NCBI GenBank assembly: GCA_021776135.1
Contig: JAJFGL010000038.1
Span: 1-57,948, forward strand
Direction: 5' to 3'
Length of the DNA stretch: 57,948 bases
Source: Kiloniellaceae bacterium
GTDB lineage: Bacteria; Pseudomonadota; Alphaproteobacteria; Kiloniellales; J153
The stretch's first letter is position 1; every line of letters starts with the position of its first letter. Positions 9,382 through 17,448 of this stretch are shown here, piece after piece. The position numbers and the translations under genes were made by a program. Under the pieces are notes generated by a model, which saw only the letters and a program-made list of their open reading frames with translations, was not told where the DNA came from and searched no databases.

Positions 9382-10518
9382 CTATCGCCTTTGCCTGTAT
9401 GACGGGTGCCAAAAGGTCACGGCCCGTTCGCATAAGGCCATTGCGCCATAGAATGCCGATCCAGCCAAGGCCGCCATGGCGATTTCCGCCCACACCATGT
9501 CGACGTTCATGCGCCCGACCTCGGTGGAAATCCTGAAACCCATGCCGACAATCGGGGTGCCGAAGAATTCGGCGACGATGGCCCCGATCATGGCCAGGGT
9601 CGAATTGATCTTCAAGGCGTTGAAAATAAAGGGCATGGCCGCCGGCAAGCGCAGCATGAACAAGGTCTGCCAATACCGGGCGCCGTAGGAGCGCATCAGA
9701 TCGCGTTCCAGCACGCCCGCGGCGCTCAAGCCGCTGACCGTGTTCACGAGCATGGGAAAGAAGGTCATGATGACCACCACCGCAGCCTTGGACTGCCAAT
9801 CGAAGCCGAACCACATGACCATGATCGGCGCCATGCCGACGATGGGCAGGGCGCTGACCAGGTTGCCGAGGGGCAAGAGGCCACGCTTCAGAAACGGCAC
9901 CCGGTCGACCAGGATCGCGACCGCGAAGCCGCTTCCGCAGCCCATGACGTAGCCGCTGATCACCGCCTTGATAAAGGTCTGATGGAAGTCCGCCGCGAGT
10001 ATGTCGAGCGATCCCGCTATCCGCACGGCGATCATGCTGGGTGAAGGCAGCAGCACCTGCGGCACGCCGAACCCAACAGTCAGAACCTCCCAAAGAAAGA
10101 GCAGCCAGCACCCGAACATCAAGGGCACCAGAAGATCGGCAAGCCGCTGCGCCCAAGTATTAAGGCTGCGAAAGCTGGAGATGGCGTCCAGCCCGCACCA
10201 AACGGCGGTCCAGAGCGCGAAGATAAACAGCCAAAAGCCCAATTGCGCCTCGCCGCCGGCGCCGGCCTGGTACAGCACATATAAGGACATACCCCCGCCA
10301 AGCCCAACGGCCCCAAGCAGAAGCAAGCCAAGGGGCAGACCCCGGAGCGCACCGCGCGCCAACCAGACAGACATGGCGGCGAAGATAAGCACCGAAACCG
10401 ACAGCGCCGGTATATCGGACCAAGACAGGGCGCTCTCGCCCGCACTCAAGGGAAACAGCAAGGCCGCCAAGGCAAGGATGGCGCTGGCCATCATCCAGGG
10501 ATTGCGAACCGCGATCAT
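9382..10518 (-). CDS. ABC transporter permease with long N-terminal membrane extension
   Basis: A 378-residue SsuC/ThiX-type permease. The core (about residues 130-378) has the usual six membrane segments and an EAA-type loop near GARYWQTLFMLRLPAAMPFIF. Ahead of it, residues 1-125 hold several extra hydrophobic segments not found in standard 250-300-residue family members. The start at ATG 10518 overlaps the upstream permease stop as ATGA, indicating translational coupling. The open frame continues upstream to 10617, but that part lies inside the neighbouring gene. It pairs with the next permease as a heterodimer. Confidence 0.87.
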   Translation of the reverse strand: MIAVRNPWMMASAILALAALLFPLSAGESALSWSDIPALSVSVLIFAAMSVWLARGALRGLPLGLLLLGAVGLGGGMSLYVLYQAGAGGEAQLGFWLFIFALWTAVWCGLDAISSFRSLNTWAQRLADLLVPLMFGCWLLFLWEVLTVGFGVPQVLLPSPSMIAVRIAGSLDILAADFHQTFIKAVISGYVMGCGSGFAVAILVDRVPFLKRGLLPLGNLVSALPIVGMAPIMVMWFGFDWQSKAAVVVIMTFFPMLVNTVSGLSAAGVLERDLMRSYGARYWQTLFMLRLPAAMPFIFNALKINSTLAMIGAIVAEFFGTPIVGMGFRISTEVGRMNVDMVWAEIAMAALAGSAFYGAMALCERAVTFWHPSYRQRR

Positions 10519-11429
10519 GGCCGTCCGCCCATGGCGCGGACTACCACGCGTTCCACGACTCCCACCAAGACCACCATGGCGGCGGCCAAGGCGGCGGCGG
10601 TAAACAGCGCTGACCAAATTTGAATCGTCTGGCCATAGTATGACCCGGCGAGCAGACGCGCACCCAGGCCGCCTTGGGCGCCGGTCGGCAGCTCCCCGAC
10701 GATGGCGCCGACAAGACTTATCGCGACCGCGACTTTAAGACTTGTGAACAGGAAGGGAAGCGAGGCCGGCCAACGCAGTTTCCAAAACGTCTGCCAGGGG
10801 CTCGCGCTATAGGTGCTCATCAAATCCATTTGCAGGGGGTCGGGGGAGCGCAAGCCCTTTACCATGCCGATGGTAACTGGGAAAAAACACAGGTAGGTGG
10901 AAATCAGCGCCTTGGGCACCAGGCCCTTCAAGCCTATCGCCCCGAGGACAACCACGACCATGGGTGCGATCGCCAGAATCGGTATGGTCTGGGACGATAT
11001 GATCCAGGGCATGAGACTTTTCTCGAGGGTGCCGACATGGACGATGCCGACCGCCAGCACTATGCCCAGAACGGCGCCGGTGGCGAATCCGAGCAGGGTC
11101 GAGGATAGCGTCACCCAGGTATGAAAGACCAAGCTGCGTTTCGAGGTAACTTTCTGGTCGATGATGGTCTTCTTCAACTCGGCCAGGATTTGATGAGGCG
11201 CCGGTAAAATCGGCCGGTCTTGAGCCCAGGTCCCTTCGATCAAGTCCACGGCGCCCCAGTCCGCGTTCGCGCGCTTGAATACATCCATCTGGCGCGGGGC
11301 GTTCATGTACACCGCCCCCGCGTACCAAATAACGACAATCGCCAGGACAACCACGGCTATGGGACCGGCATGTCCGGCGAAGATCCGCGCGGTCAGACCG
11401 GGAACCGCCCCCTGCCCCTCAATCGTCAT
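10515..11429 (-). CDS. ABC transporter permease
   Basis: A 304-residue inner-membrane permease of the SsuC/TauC family. An N-terminal hydrophobic helix (AVVVLAIVVIWYAGAV) is followed by a periplasmic stretch and the permease core, with the EAA-like cytoplasmic loop at YSASPWQTFWKLRWPASLPFLF. The track frame opens at 11543, but ATG 11429 overlaps the ATPase gene by 11 bases and starts just before the hydrophobic segment, so I prefer it. It works with the adjacent permease and ATPase in uptake. Confidence 0.87.
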   Translation of the reverse strand: MTIEGQGAVPGLTARIFAGHAGPIAVVVLAIVVIWYAGAVYMNAPRQMDVFKRANADWGAVDLIEGTWAQDRPILPAPHQILAELKKTIIDQKVTSKRSLVFHTWVTLSSTLLGFATGAVLGIVLAVGIVHVGTLEKSLMPWIISSQTIPILAIAPMVVVVLGAIGLKGLVPKALISTYLCFFPVTIGMVKGLRSPDPLQMDLMSTYSASPWQTFWKLRWPASLPFLFTSLKVAVAISLVGAIVGELPTGAQGGLGARLLAGSYYGQTIQIWSALFTAAALAAAMVVLVGVVERVVVRAMGGRP

Positions 11430-12240
11430 AGCTATGCCCAGCGCGCAAGCCTTCGCGGACCCGGTGCGCGACCTCCAGGAATTCCGGGGTTTCGCGTATG
11501 TCGAGGCTCCGTTCGCGGGGAAAATCGGCCTCGATGACATCAATGATCCTGCCGGGTCGGGGCGACATGACCACGATCTTAGTGGATAGGAACACCGCCT
11601 CGGGGATCGAATGGGTGACGAAGACCACTGTTTTTTGGGTCTTGGCCCAGAGCTGTAACAACTGCTCGTTCAGATGATCGCGGACGATTTCGTCGAGCGC
11701 CCCAAAGGGTTCGTCCATCAACAGCAAATCCGGGTCGAAACACAGCGCGCGGGCGATGGAGGCGCGCTGCTGCATCCCCCCCGAAAGCTGCCAGGGAAAT
11801 TTCTTTTCGAAACCGCTCAGGTTCACAAGCTCGAGATAGTCGCGCGCTTTCTCCCGCCGCGCGCCCGCCGCCATGCCCATGATCTCCAGCGGCAGGGTCA
11901 CATTGCGTTCGATCGTGCGCCAGGGATAAAGCGCGGGCGCCTGAAATACATAGCCGTAACCGCGCGCCAACCGCGCCTCGTGCGCCGGGACGCCGTTGAC
12001 CGAAAGATTTCCGCCTGTCGGTTGTTCAAGATCGGCGATCGCCCGCAAAAGCGTCGTCTTGCCGCAGCCAGAAGGGCCGATCAGGGAAACGAATTCGCCC
12101 CGCCCGATCTCCAAATCGATGTCCGAGAGGGCATGAACCGGCCCATCCGCCGTCTGGAACGACAGTGTCAGGCCGTGGGCCCGCACGACGCTATCGCCGT
12201 CGCTGCCGGCCGGACCGGATTGTACCGGGCTGGGCGTCAT
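11419..12240 (-). CDS. ABC transporter ATP-binding protein
   Basis: A 273-residue ATPase of the nitrate/sulfonate/taurine/thiamine-precursor importer class. Visible motifs are Walker A GPSGCGKTT, Q-loop VFQAPALYPWR, signature LSGGMQQR, Walker B LLLMDEPFGALDE and the switch His in VTHSIPEAV. I chose ATG 12240, with GGGAG upstream, over ATG 12282, which lies inside the preceding hydrolase gene. It energises the importer encoded by the two overlapping permease genes and the binding protein downstream. Confidence 0.9.
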   Translation of the reverse strand: MTPSPVQSGPAGSDGDSVVRAHGLTLSFQTADGPVHALSDIDLEIGRGEFVSLIGPSGCGKTTLLRAIADLEQPTGGNLSVNGVPAHEARLARGYGYVFQAPALYPWRTIERNVTLPLEIMGMAAGARREKARDYLELVNLSGFEKKFPWQLSGGMQQRASIARALCFDPDLLLMDEPFGALDEIVRDHLNEQLLQLWAKTQKTVVFVTHSIPEAVFLSTKIVVMSPRPGRIIDVIEADFPRERSLDIRETPEFLEVAHRVREGLRAGHSYDD

Positions 12241-12256
12241 GGGGACTCCCAGGCCC

Positions 12257-13501
12257 TCAAACGGCGTGACCCGCTTTCTCAAGCACGGCTCTCAGCAACA
12301 CCTGCCCGCCGGCGGTGATCCATTCGGGCTTGGCGTCCTCGATCTCGTTATGGCTGATACCGTCGATGCAGGGAATGAAGATCATTGAGGTCGGCGCGAC
12401 ACCGGCCATGTAGCAGGCATCGTGTCCGGCGCCGGAGACAATATCGCGCATGGGATAGCCGCATTCCTCCGCTGCCTTACGCACCGCGCCGATGCAGGTA
12501 TCGTCGAAGTGGATCGGTGCGTAATAGAAGATCTGCTCCAATTCCAACTCCAGTCCGATGTCGGCGCAAATCTTATCGACCCCGGCGCGCATGGCCGCGT
12601 CCATCTTGGCCAGAACCGCATCGTCGGGGTGGCGGAAGTCGATGGTCAGGAAAACCTGGCCGGGGATGACGTTGCGCGAATTGGGCATGACGTTCAGCAT
12701 ACCGCAGGTAGCGCAAGCGACCGGGGCGTTATCGAGGCCGATCTTGTTGACAAGTTCGACCATGCGCGCCGCGCCTAGAAGGGCGTCTTTTCGCCGTGGC
12801 ATGGGCGTGGGCCCGGCATGGGATTCGACCCCGGTGATCGTCAGTTCGTACCAGCGCTGCCCCTGGGCGTCGGTCACGATACCGATGGGCTTTTCCTCGG
12901 CCTCCAAAATCGGCCCCTGCTCGATATGGGCCTCGAAATAGGCATGAACGTCGCGCTTGCCGACTTCGTCCTCGCCGGCGTAACCGATGCGCTCCAGCTC
13001 CTCGCCCATGGTCTTGCCGTCGGCATCGGCGCGCGACAGGCCGTATTCCAGATCGTAAACGCCGCCGAAAACGCCCGAGGCGACCATGGCCGGGGCGAAG
13101 CGCGAGCCCTCTTCGTTGGTCCAGACCGCGACCTCGATCGGCCTTTCGGTTTCGAAACCCAAGTCGTTCAAGCTGCGCACGACCTCAAGCCCGGCCAGCA
13201 CCCCATAGACGCCGTCGAAGCGCCCGCCGGTCGGTTGAGTATCCAGATGACTGCCGGTGATGACCGGGGCCAGGCCGTTGTCGCGGCCCGCGCGGCGGGC
13301 GAAAATATTGCCCATCTTGTCCACCCTGATGGTACAGCCCGCATCCTTACACCACTTAACGAAAAGATCGCGGCTCTGCTTGTCCAGATCGGTCAGGGCC
13401 AAGCGGCAGCAGCCGCCCTTTTCGGTCGCGCCGATCTTGGCCATGTCCATGAGGCTGTCCCACAGCCGTTTAGGATCGATGGATAGGTTTTTATCGCTCA
13501 T
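12257..13501 (-). CDS. M20-family beta-ureidopropionase / N-carbamoyl-L-amino acid hydrolase
   Basis: A 414-residue metal-dependent amidase of the HyuC/AmaB/allantoate amidohydrolase group. Metal ligands appear in GSHLDTQPTGGRFDG, TNEEGSRF and HIEQGP, with a late His in DGISHNEIE. In reductive pyrimidine breakdown such enzymes cleave N-carbamoyl-beta-alanine to beta-alanine, CO2 and ammonia, the step after dihydropyrimidinase. It is the promoter-proximal gene of the minus-strand operon, 16 bases before the ABC ATPase, and faces rutR across a region with a RutR operator. Hydantoin-derived N-carbamoyl amino acids are the main alternative substrate. Confidence 0.88.
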   Translation of the reverse strand: MSDKNLSIDPKRLWDSLMDMAKIGATEKGGCCRLALTDLDKQSRDLFVKWCKDAGCTIRVDKMGNIFARRAGRDNGLAPVITGSHLDTQPTGGRFDGVYGVLAGLEVVRSLNDLGFETERPIEVAVWTNEEGSRFAPAMVASGVFGGVYDLEYGLSRADADGKTMGEELERIGYAGEDEVGKRDVHAYFEAHIEQGPILEAEEKPIGIVTDAQGQRWYELTITGVESHAGPTPMPRRKDALLGAARMVELVNKIGLDNAPVACATCGMLNVMPNSRNVIPGQVFLTIDFRHPDDAVLAKMDAAMRAGVDKICADIGLELELEQIFYYAPIHFDDTCIGAVRKAAEECGYPMRDIVSGAGHDACYMAGVAPTSMIFIPCIDGISHNEIEDAKPEWITAGGQVLLRAVLEKAGHAV

Positions 13502-13589
13502 GCCGTCCTCCCGTCGTTTGTTATTGCGCGGTTATTGCCCCGCGTGCCGCCAGCATTCAAGAACTTATCGCTGCAAGAAATCCCGCGCG

Positions 13590-13669
13590 TCCTTCGCCAA
13601 GCTCAGGATGAGGATAATCGTGCATGGCATAAAGAAAAATCCTCATGCTGAGCCTGTCAAAGCACGCAC
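13590..13669. repeat. Intergenic palindromic repeat, copy B
   Basis: This 80-base element is the better preserved copy of the repeat at 183-267. Its left arm CCTTCGCCAAGCTCAGGATG (13591-13610) is nearly the reverse complement of the right arm CATGCTGAGCCTGTCAAAG (13644-13662). It would fold into a long imperfect hairpin around a centre containing GCATGGCAT. It lies between the carbamoyl-amide hydrolase start and the RutR operator. Related elements with a CTCAGGATGAGG core are, as far as I recall, dispersed in many alphaproteobacterial genomes. Confidence 0.85.
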
Positions 13670-13743
13670 CCCGCCGATCCAAACTCTCGCGCGGCAGCGA
13701 CTCCACCAGTTGACAGAACCGTCATCATCAATTCATGTTGTTT

Positions 13744-13759
13744 CTGACCAAATGGTCAA
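13744..13759. promoter_or_regulatory. RutR operator
   Basis: CTGACCAAATGGTCAA matches the published RutR consensus TTGACCA-N2-TGGTCAA at all but the first base and is a near-perfect inverted repeat. It lies in the 337-base divergent region between the pyrimidine operon (start 13501) and rutR (start 13839), where it could control both. An AT-rich stretch directly follows. Confidence 0.88.
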
Positions 13760-13838
13760 ATTATTTTTTAACTAGGGATACCGCTAGGGTCAAGCCGGTA
13801 TCCGTCATTATGGGCGGTTTCGCCCCGGAAACAGTGCG

Positions 13839-14489
13839 GTGAAACTGGCACGAAGCGAATCGGCGAAGCCCTCGAAGACCCGTATCCAGATGCGCAACGA
13901 GGCCCGCATTCTGGACGCGGCGGAGCATGTTTTCGCCGAGCACGGCTTCCGGGGCGCCACCGTCGATCGAATCGCGGCGCGGGCGGGCATGTCCAAGCCC
14001 AACGTCCACTATTATTTCAAACGCAAGGCGGACCTCTATTTCGCGGTCCTGATGCGCATCCTAGAGATTTGGCTGGCGCCCTTGAAGGATCTCGACCCCG
14101 GGGGCGACCCGGCTCGGGAATTGCGCCACTACATCGCGGCTAAGCTAAGATTCTCGCGCGATAACCCGATCGCCTCACGCATCTTCGCCACCGAAATCCT
14201 GCAAGGCGCCCCGGTGCTGGAGCGCTACCTGGGCGAAGACCTGCGCCGCCTGGTCGAACGCAAGGCCAAGGTCATCCGCCACTGGATCGACACCGGCAAG
14301 CTAAACGATGTCGATCCCTATCACCTGGTCTTCCTGATCTGGGCCGCGACCCAGCACTACGCCGACTTCGCCCCCCAGGTGACAGCCGTCATGGGCCGCA
14401 AAACCCTCGGCAAGGACGAGTTTGAGCGGATCGAGGACTCGCTGTGCAAGATTATTTTGAGCGGGCTGCTGCCGCGCGGGGAAATATAA
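13839..14489 (+). CDS. rutR: Pyrimidine-responsive TetR-family regulator RutR
   Basis: A 216-residue TetR-family repressor. The N-terminal helix-turn-helix is at about residues 35-65 (GFRGATVDRIAARAGMSKPNVHYYF). The ligand domain carries segments closely matching E. coli RutR, notably ILEIWLAPLK and TQHYADFAPQV. RutR releases DNA on binding uracil or thymine. The start is GTG 13839; an ATG at 13890 is possible, but E. coli RutR also has an N-terminal extension. A RutR-type operator stands 80 bases upstream. Here the target appears to be a reductive (dihydropyrimidinase) pathway rather than the rut pathway, since no rutA-like gene is visible. Confidence 0.9.
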   Translation: MKLARSESAKPSKTRIQMRNEARILDAAEHVFAEHGFRGATVDRIAARAGMSKPNVHYYFKRKADLYFAVLMRILEIWLAPLKDLDPGGDPARELRHYIAAKLRFSRDNPIASRIFATEILQGAPVLERYLGEDLRRLVERKAKVIRHWIDTGKLNDVDPYHLVFLIWAATQHYADFAPQVTAVMGRKTLGKDEFERIEDSLCKIILSGLLPRGEI

Positions 14490-14625
14490 GCGGCGCACGG
14501 CAACCATGCACATGGCGGTCCGGCCGAAAAAGGCTCCAGCGGGCCGGCGGGCTTGACTTGCATCAATGCATAGGTGGCCTCCGCCACTCTAAGAACATAG
14601 AAAAGCATGTAAAAGGCGAATGGCG

Positions 14626-14871
14626 ATGGAAGAAAAATTGGGGCTGCTGGAAACTGTCGCCAAGTCAATCCGGTGCAAGGCGCATCGACTTGGTTCCTTT
14701 GTCGCCGAAGAGTTCAAAGAATCCGAGAACGAGGCCCAGGAACGCGCCCATCTTGCCACCATAGGCGATCACCCCTTTATCGGCTGTAGCCCCTGCCAGC
14801 CGGGCGATGTCATTCCCCTTTCGAACACAGCGCCCAACCCCGCCGCCACCGCGCGTTCGGAAAATTCGTAG
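14626..14871 (+). CDS. Possible small hypothetical protein
   Basis: An 81-codon frame starting at ATG 14626 with AAAAGG nine bases upstream; ATG 14620 is in frame and also possible. The first half is charged and could form a helix (MEEKLGLLETVAKS, then EEFKESENEAQERAH). The second half is low in structure and ends in Ala/Pro-rich sequence running into the repeat at 14872. No family recognised. An overlapping minus-strand frame of equal length (14665-14916) makes the coding call doubtful. Confidence 0.25.
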   Translation: MEEKLGLLETVAKSIRCKAHRLGSFVAEEFKESENEAQERAHLATIGDHPFIGCSPCQPGDVIPLSNTAPNPAATARSENS

Positions 14872-14897
14872 GGCGGAATAGCGAAGCGTATTCCGCC
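14872..14897. repeat. Short palindromic repeat
   Basis: GGCGGAATA (14872-14880) and TATTCCGCC (14889-14897) are perfect inverted arms around GCGAAGCG. It resembles the element at 15128-15155 (GGCGGATTA with TAATCCACC) and a degraded one at 43082-43110, so these look like one family of dispersed intergenic elements. Confidence 0.7.
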
Positions 14898-15127
14898 GAA
14901 TGTTTCGTTCCGCCATGCTCTCCAGTTAGCCGGCATTCTCCCCATAAGATTCAGCGTCTTTCCTAGGTCAAAGGTGATCGTCAGGCATCTTCGACGTTGG
15001 GCGGTTATGCATTGACTGTTCTGCGCTGCACTGAACGTAGTGTCACGGCATGAGTTCGTCGAGAGGTGTAATCATGTAGTCATCGATTCGATTCAGCTCG
15101 CGTAGAATGTATCGCCACAGCCAGTAT

Positions 15128-15155
15128 TGGCGGATTACGCTAACGCTAATCCACC
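15128..15155. repeat. Short palindromic repeat
   Basis: TGGCGGATTA (15128-15137) and TAATCCACC (15147-15155) form inverted arms with one mismatch around CGCTAACGC. It is the same family as 14872-14897. It lies in the leader of the adenylate cyclase gene, 56 bases before the start codon, where a transcript hairpin could affect expression. Confidence 0.7.
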
Positions 15156-15210
15156 CTACGTGCTACGTGCTGTGCACCGGTGTGGATGTTCTAGTGGAAA
15201 GCGAAATATC

Positions 15211-16626
15211 ATGAGTACTTGGGCCAGACCTTTTGAAGACACCTCTTCCGGCGCTGGCGTGACGGATCGGGGCCGCGCCGCCGAGGCGCCGAGCCGCCGT
15301 GCCCAAGATGCGCTTGCCCGCGACAAGCGCGAGGGCCTCGATCTTGCGGTCAAGGCGCGCTGGATCGCGCTCGCCGTCATCGCGATTCTGCTGCCCTTCA
15401 TCAATCCGAGACTGGAGGTTCTCTACTATGAAGCGCTCCTGTGCGGTTTTGGCCTGATCGGCTGGGCCCAGAAGCATATCGGCCGTCTTGGCCTGTCGCG
15501 TCCCGAATTGTTCCTGATGTTCTGCGATCTTGCTCTCATGACCATCGCCTGCGTCGCGCCGAATCCTTTCAGCCATGTGGATTGGCCGCTGGCCATGTAT
15601 TACCGCTTCGATAATTTCGTCTATTTCTTCGTGCTGCTCGCGGGTGCGACCCTGGCTTATTCCTGGCGCACGGTCGTGGCCATGGGCACCTGGACCACCG
15701 GGTTGTGGCTCTCAGCCGTTTCTCTAATCTGGCTGTTCTCCGGTAGCTACCCCGAACTCACCGATGGGGCGAAGGCCGCATTTGGCAACAACGAGCGCAT
15801 GGCGGGTATACTCGACCCGAACAATCTCCGCTTCGAGCTTAGGGTACAGGAGGTCGTTGTTTTTCTGATCGTGGCGGCAATGCTTGCGCTGACATCGCGA
15901 CGCTCGAACCGCCTCTTGATCGGGCACGCTCTCCTGGAGCGCGAACGCGCCAATCTCGCGCGCTACTTTTCTCCCAATATGGTGGATGAGCTTTCCTCGA
16001 ACGACGAACCGCTCAAACAGGTGCGTAACCAGAATATCGCGGTCCTGTTCGTCGATATTGTCGGCTTCACGGCCTTCGCCGCTGATAAGACGCCGGAACA
16101 GGTCATCGACACCCTGAGGGCGTTTCACGGACGCATGGAACGAGAGGTCTTTCGCCATGATGGCACCTTGGATAAATACCTCGGCGACGGCCTCATGGCC
16201 ACCTTCGGCACTCCCTTGACCGGCAAAACCGATGCCCGGAATGCCTTGAAGTGCGCCCGCGCCATGGCCACGACCGTCGAGACCTGGAACGGCGAGCGGA
16301 CGGCAGACGGCGAGCCGCCCATCCGCGCCAGCTTCGGCCTCCACTACGGGCCGGCGGTTTTGGGCGATATCGGCATGAACAGGCTGGAATTCGCCGTGAT
16401 CGGCAGCACGGTCAATATCGCCAGCAGGCTCGAAGCCCTGACCCGCGTACTTGGCGTGGTCTTGGCCGCCAGCGACGCCATGATCGAGCGCGCGCGCCAA
16501 GAGCCGGGCGGCGAGGGTGGAGAACTGGAGGGCTTCGCCAAAAAGCCGGACCAAGCGATCCGCGGCATCGGGCAACCGATGACGGTGTGGACGCTTGGCC
16601 CACACAACTCACTTAGCGGCAATTAA
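15211..16626 (+). CDS. Class III adenylate/guanylate cyclase, membrane-anchored
   Basis: A 471-residue cyclase. Residues 1-45 are charged and cytoplasmic. Five or six hydrophobic segments follow (for example WIALAVIAILLPFI and VVVFLIVAAMLAL) up to about residue 235. The catalytic domain occupies roughly 265-445: AVLFVDIVGFTAF holds the first metal-binding Asp, and LDKYLGDGLMATFG the second with the substrate loop. The order membrane domain, short helix (LLERERANLARYFSP), cyclase domain is common in proteobacterial enzymes. I chose ATG 15211 because the extra upstream frame, opened by a TTG at 15127, runs through the repeat at 15128. Substrate preference (ATP or GTP) was not resolved. No dedicated cAMP receptor is adjacent. 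Confidence 0.88.
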   Translation: MSTWARPFEDTSSGAGVTDRGRAAEAPSRRAQDALARDKREGLDLAVKARWIALAVIAILLPFINPRLEVLYYEALLCGFGLIGWAQKHIGRLGLSRPELFLMFCDLALMTIACVAPNPFSHVDWPLAMYYRFDNFVYFFVLLAGATLAYSWRTVVAMGTWTTGLWLSAVSLIWLFSGSYPELTDGAKAAFGNNERMAGILDPNNLRFELRVQEVVVFLIVAAMLALTSRRSNRLLIGHALLERERANLARYFSPNMVDELSSNDEPLKQVRNQNIAVLFVDIVGFTAFAADKTPEQVIDTLRAFHGRMEREVFRHDGTLDKYLGDGLMATFGTPLTGKTDARNALKCARAMATTVETWNGERTADGEPPIRASFGLHYGPAVLGDIGMNRLEFAVIGSTVNIASRLEALTRVLGVVLAASDAMIERARQEPGGEGGELEGFAKKPDQAIRGIGQPMTVWTLGPHNSLSGN

Positions 16627-16636
16627 AGCTTCCCGC

Positions 16637-17239
16637 TCACCAGCCGCCGGTGTCCAGCCACATGCCCAGGTCTTCCAGGCGGTCATAACCCCAGAAGGCT
16701 TCGCCGTCGGCGATAAAAAAGGGCGAACCGAAGACGCCCTTCTTGAGCGCCGCTTCGACCTCGGATTTCAGGCGGGTCTTGATGCGCGGGTTTTGCAGGG
16801 CCGCCATGACTTCCTCGGGGTCGTGGCCTTGCTCCTCGGCGACCTCGGCGACCTCCTGAGGTTCGGCGATGCTCTTGCCCTCGCCAAAGGCCCGCTCGTA
16901 GAGGGCCAGGGCCAGATCCTGGGCCTCTTCGGCATTGTCTTCCTCCAACCAGTAGTACGCCCGGCACGCCGAAACCGACATGAAGGGAAACCGCTTGGGT
17001 ATCGTGAAGGGTATATCGAAGAGCCGAGCGGAACGCGCCAGGTCGTGATGGGCATAGTCGCCCTTCATGGGCAGGCCCAGCAGCGGCTGGGCTCCGGTGG
17101 TCTTGAATACCACGCCCAGAAGAAACGGCCGCCACCTGATCTCGCGGTTGTGTTCTTCGGCTATTTCGCCCACGCGCTGGGCGGCCAGGTAACCGTAGGG
17201 GCTGGAAAAATCGAAGTAAAAATCAATGGGACTGGGCAT
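16637..17239 (-). CDS. 2-hydroxychromene-2-carboxylate isomerase family (DsbA/kappa-GST fold)
   Basis: A 200-residue thioredoxin-fold protein. It opens IDFYFDFSSPYGYLAAQR, where the Ser of SSPYGY is the glutathione-activating residue in this family. The helical insertion carries RFPFMSVSACRAYYW, and the C-terminal GVFGSPFFIADGEAFWGYDRL is the cis-Pro region with the usual GVFG-PT/F motif. The family isomerises hydroxychromene carboxylate in naphthalene breakdown, but most members are uncharacterised glutathione-dependent enzymes. No aromatic pathway genes are nearby, so the true substrate is open. It converges with the cyclase gene, ten bases apart. Confidence 0.87.
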   Translation of the reverse strand: MPSPIDFYFDFSSPYGYLAAQRVGEIAEEHNREIRWRPFLLGVVFKTTGAQPLLGLPMKGDYAHHDLARSARLFDIPFTIPKRFPFMSVSACRAYYWLEEDNAEEAQDLALALYERAFGEGKSIAEPQEVAEVAEEQGHDPEEVMAALQNPRIKTRLKSEVEAALKKGVFGSPFFIADGEAFWGYDRLEDLGMWLDTGGW

Positions 17240-17448
17240 CTTTCGGCCAGGGCTCCTGATGCGGTTGCGATTCGCGCAGCAGCATACCCTCCCTGAGTGA
17301 AAGAGGCTAACGCAAGTCCAGCGCCGCGGCGAAATTCCAGCCGTTAACCATAGCGCTTAGTTGCCGATCCGCCGCCGTCCTTCTATACTTTCTCTAACAA
17401 TGGGCCAGAACGGCCCTCGTGAATATTGGGCACGGGAGACGGTATCTG

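Larger units (their letters stand above)
14490..15210. other. 721-base region with repeats and possible remnants
   Basis: No confidently coding gene. It holds a weak small ORF (14626-14871), two related short palindromes (14872-14897 and 15128-15155), and a minus-strand reading frame ending at 15043. That frame, opening near YWLWRYILRELNRIDDY, has no start codon and may be a gene remnant. Composition is mixed, and the region could be a recombination scar between the rutR locus and the cyclase gene. Confidence 0.5.

Noticed and set aside
8351-10156. Long form (601 codons) of the binding protein
   Set aside because: The extra N-terminal part is antisense-like sequence inside the permease gene; ATG 9343 has AGGAGG and a signal peptide.
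14665-14916. 83-codon minus-strand frame in the gap after rutR
   Set aside because: Runs through a palindromic repeat, no ribosome site seen and no family match; cannot be separated from the plus-strand frame.
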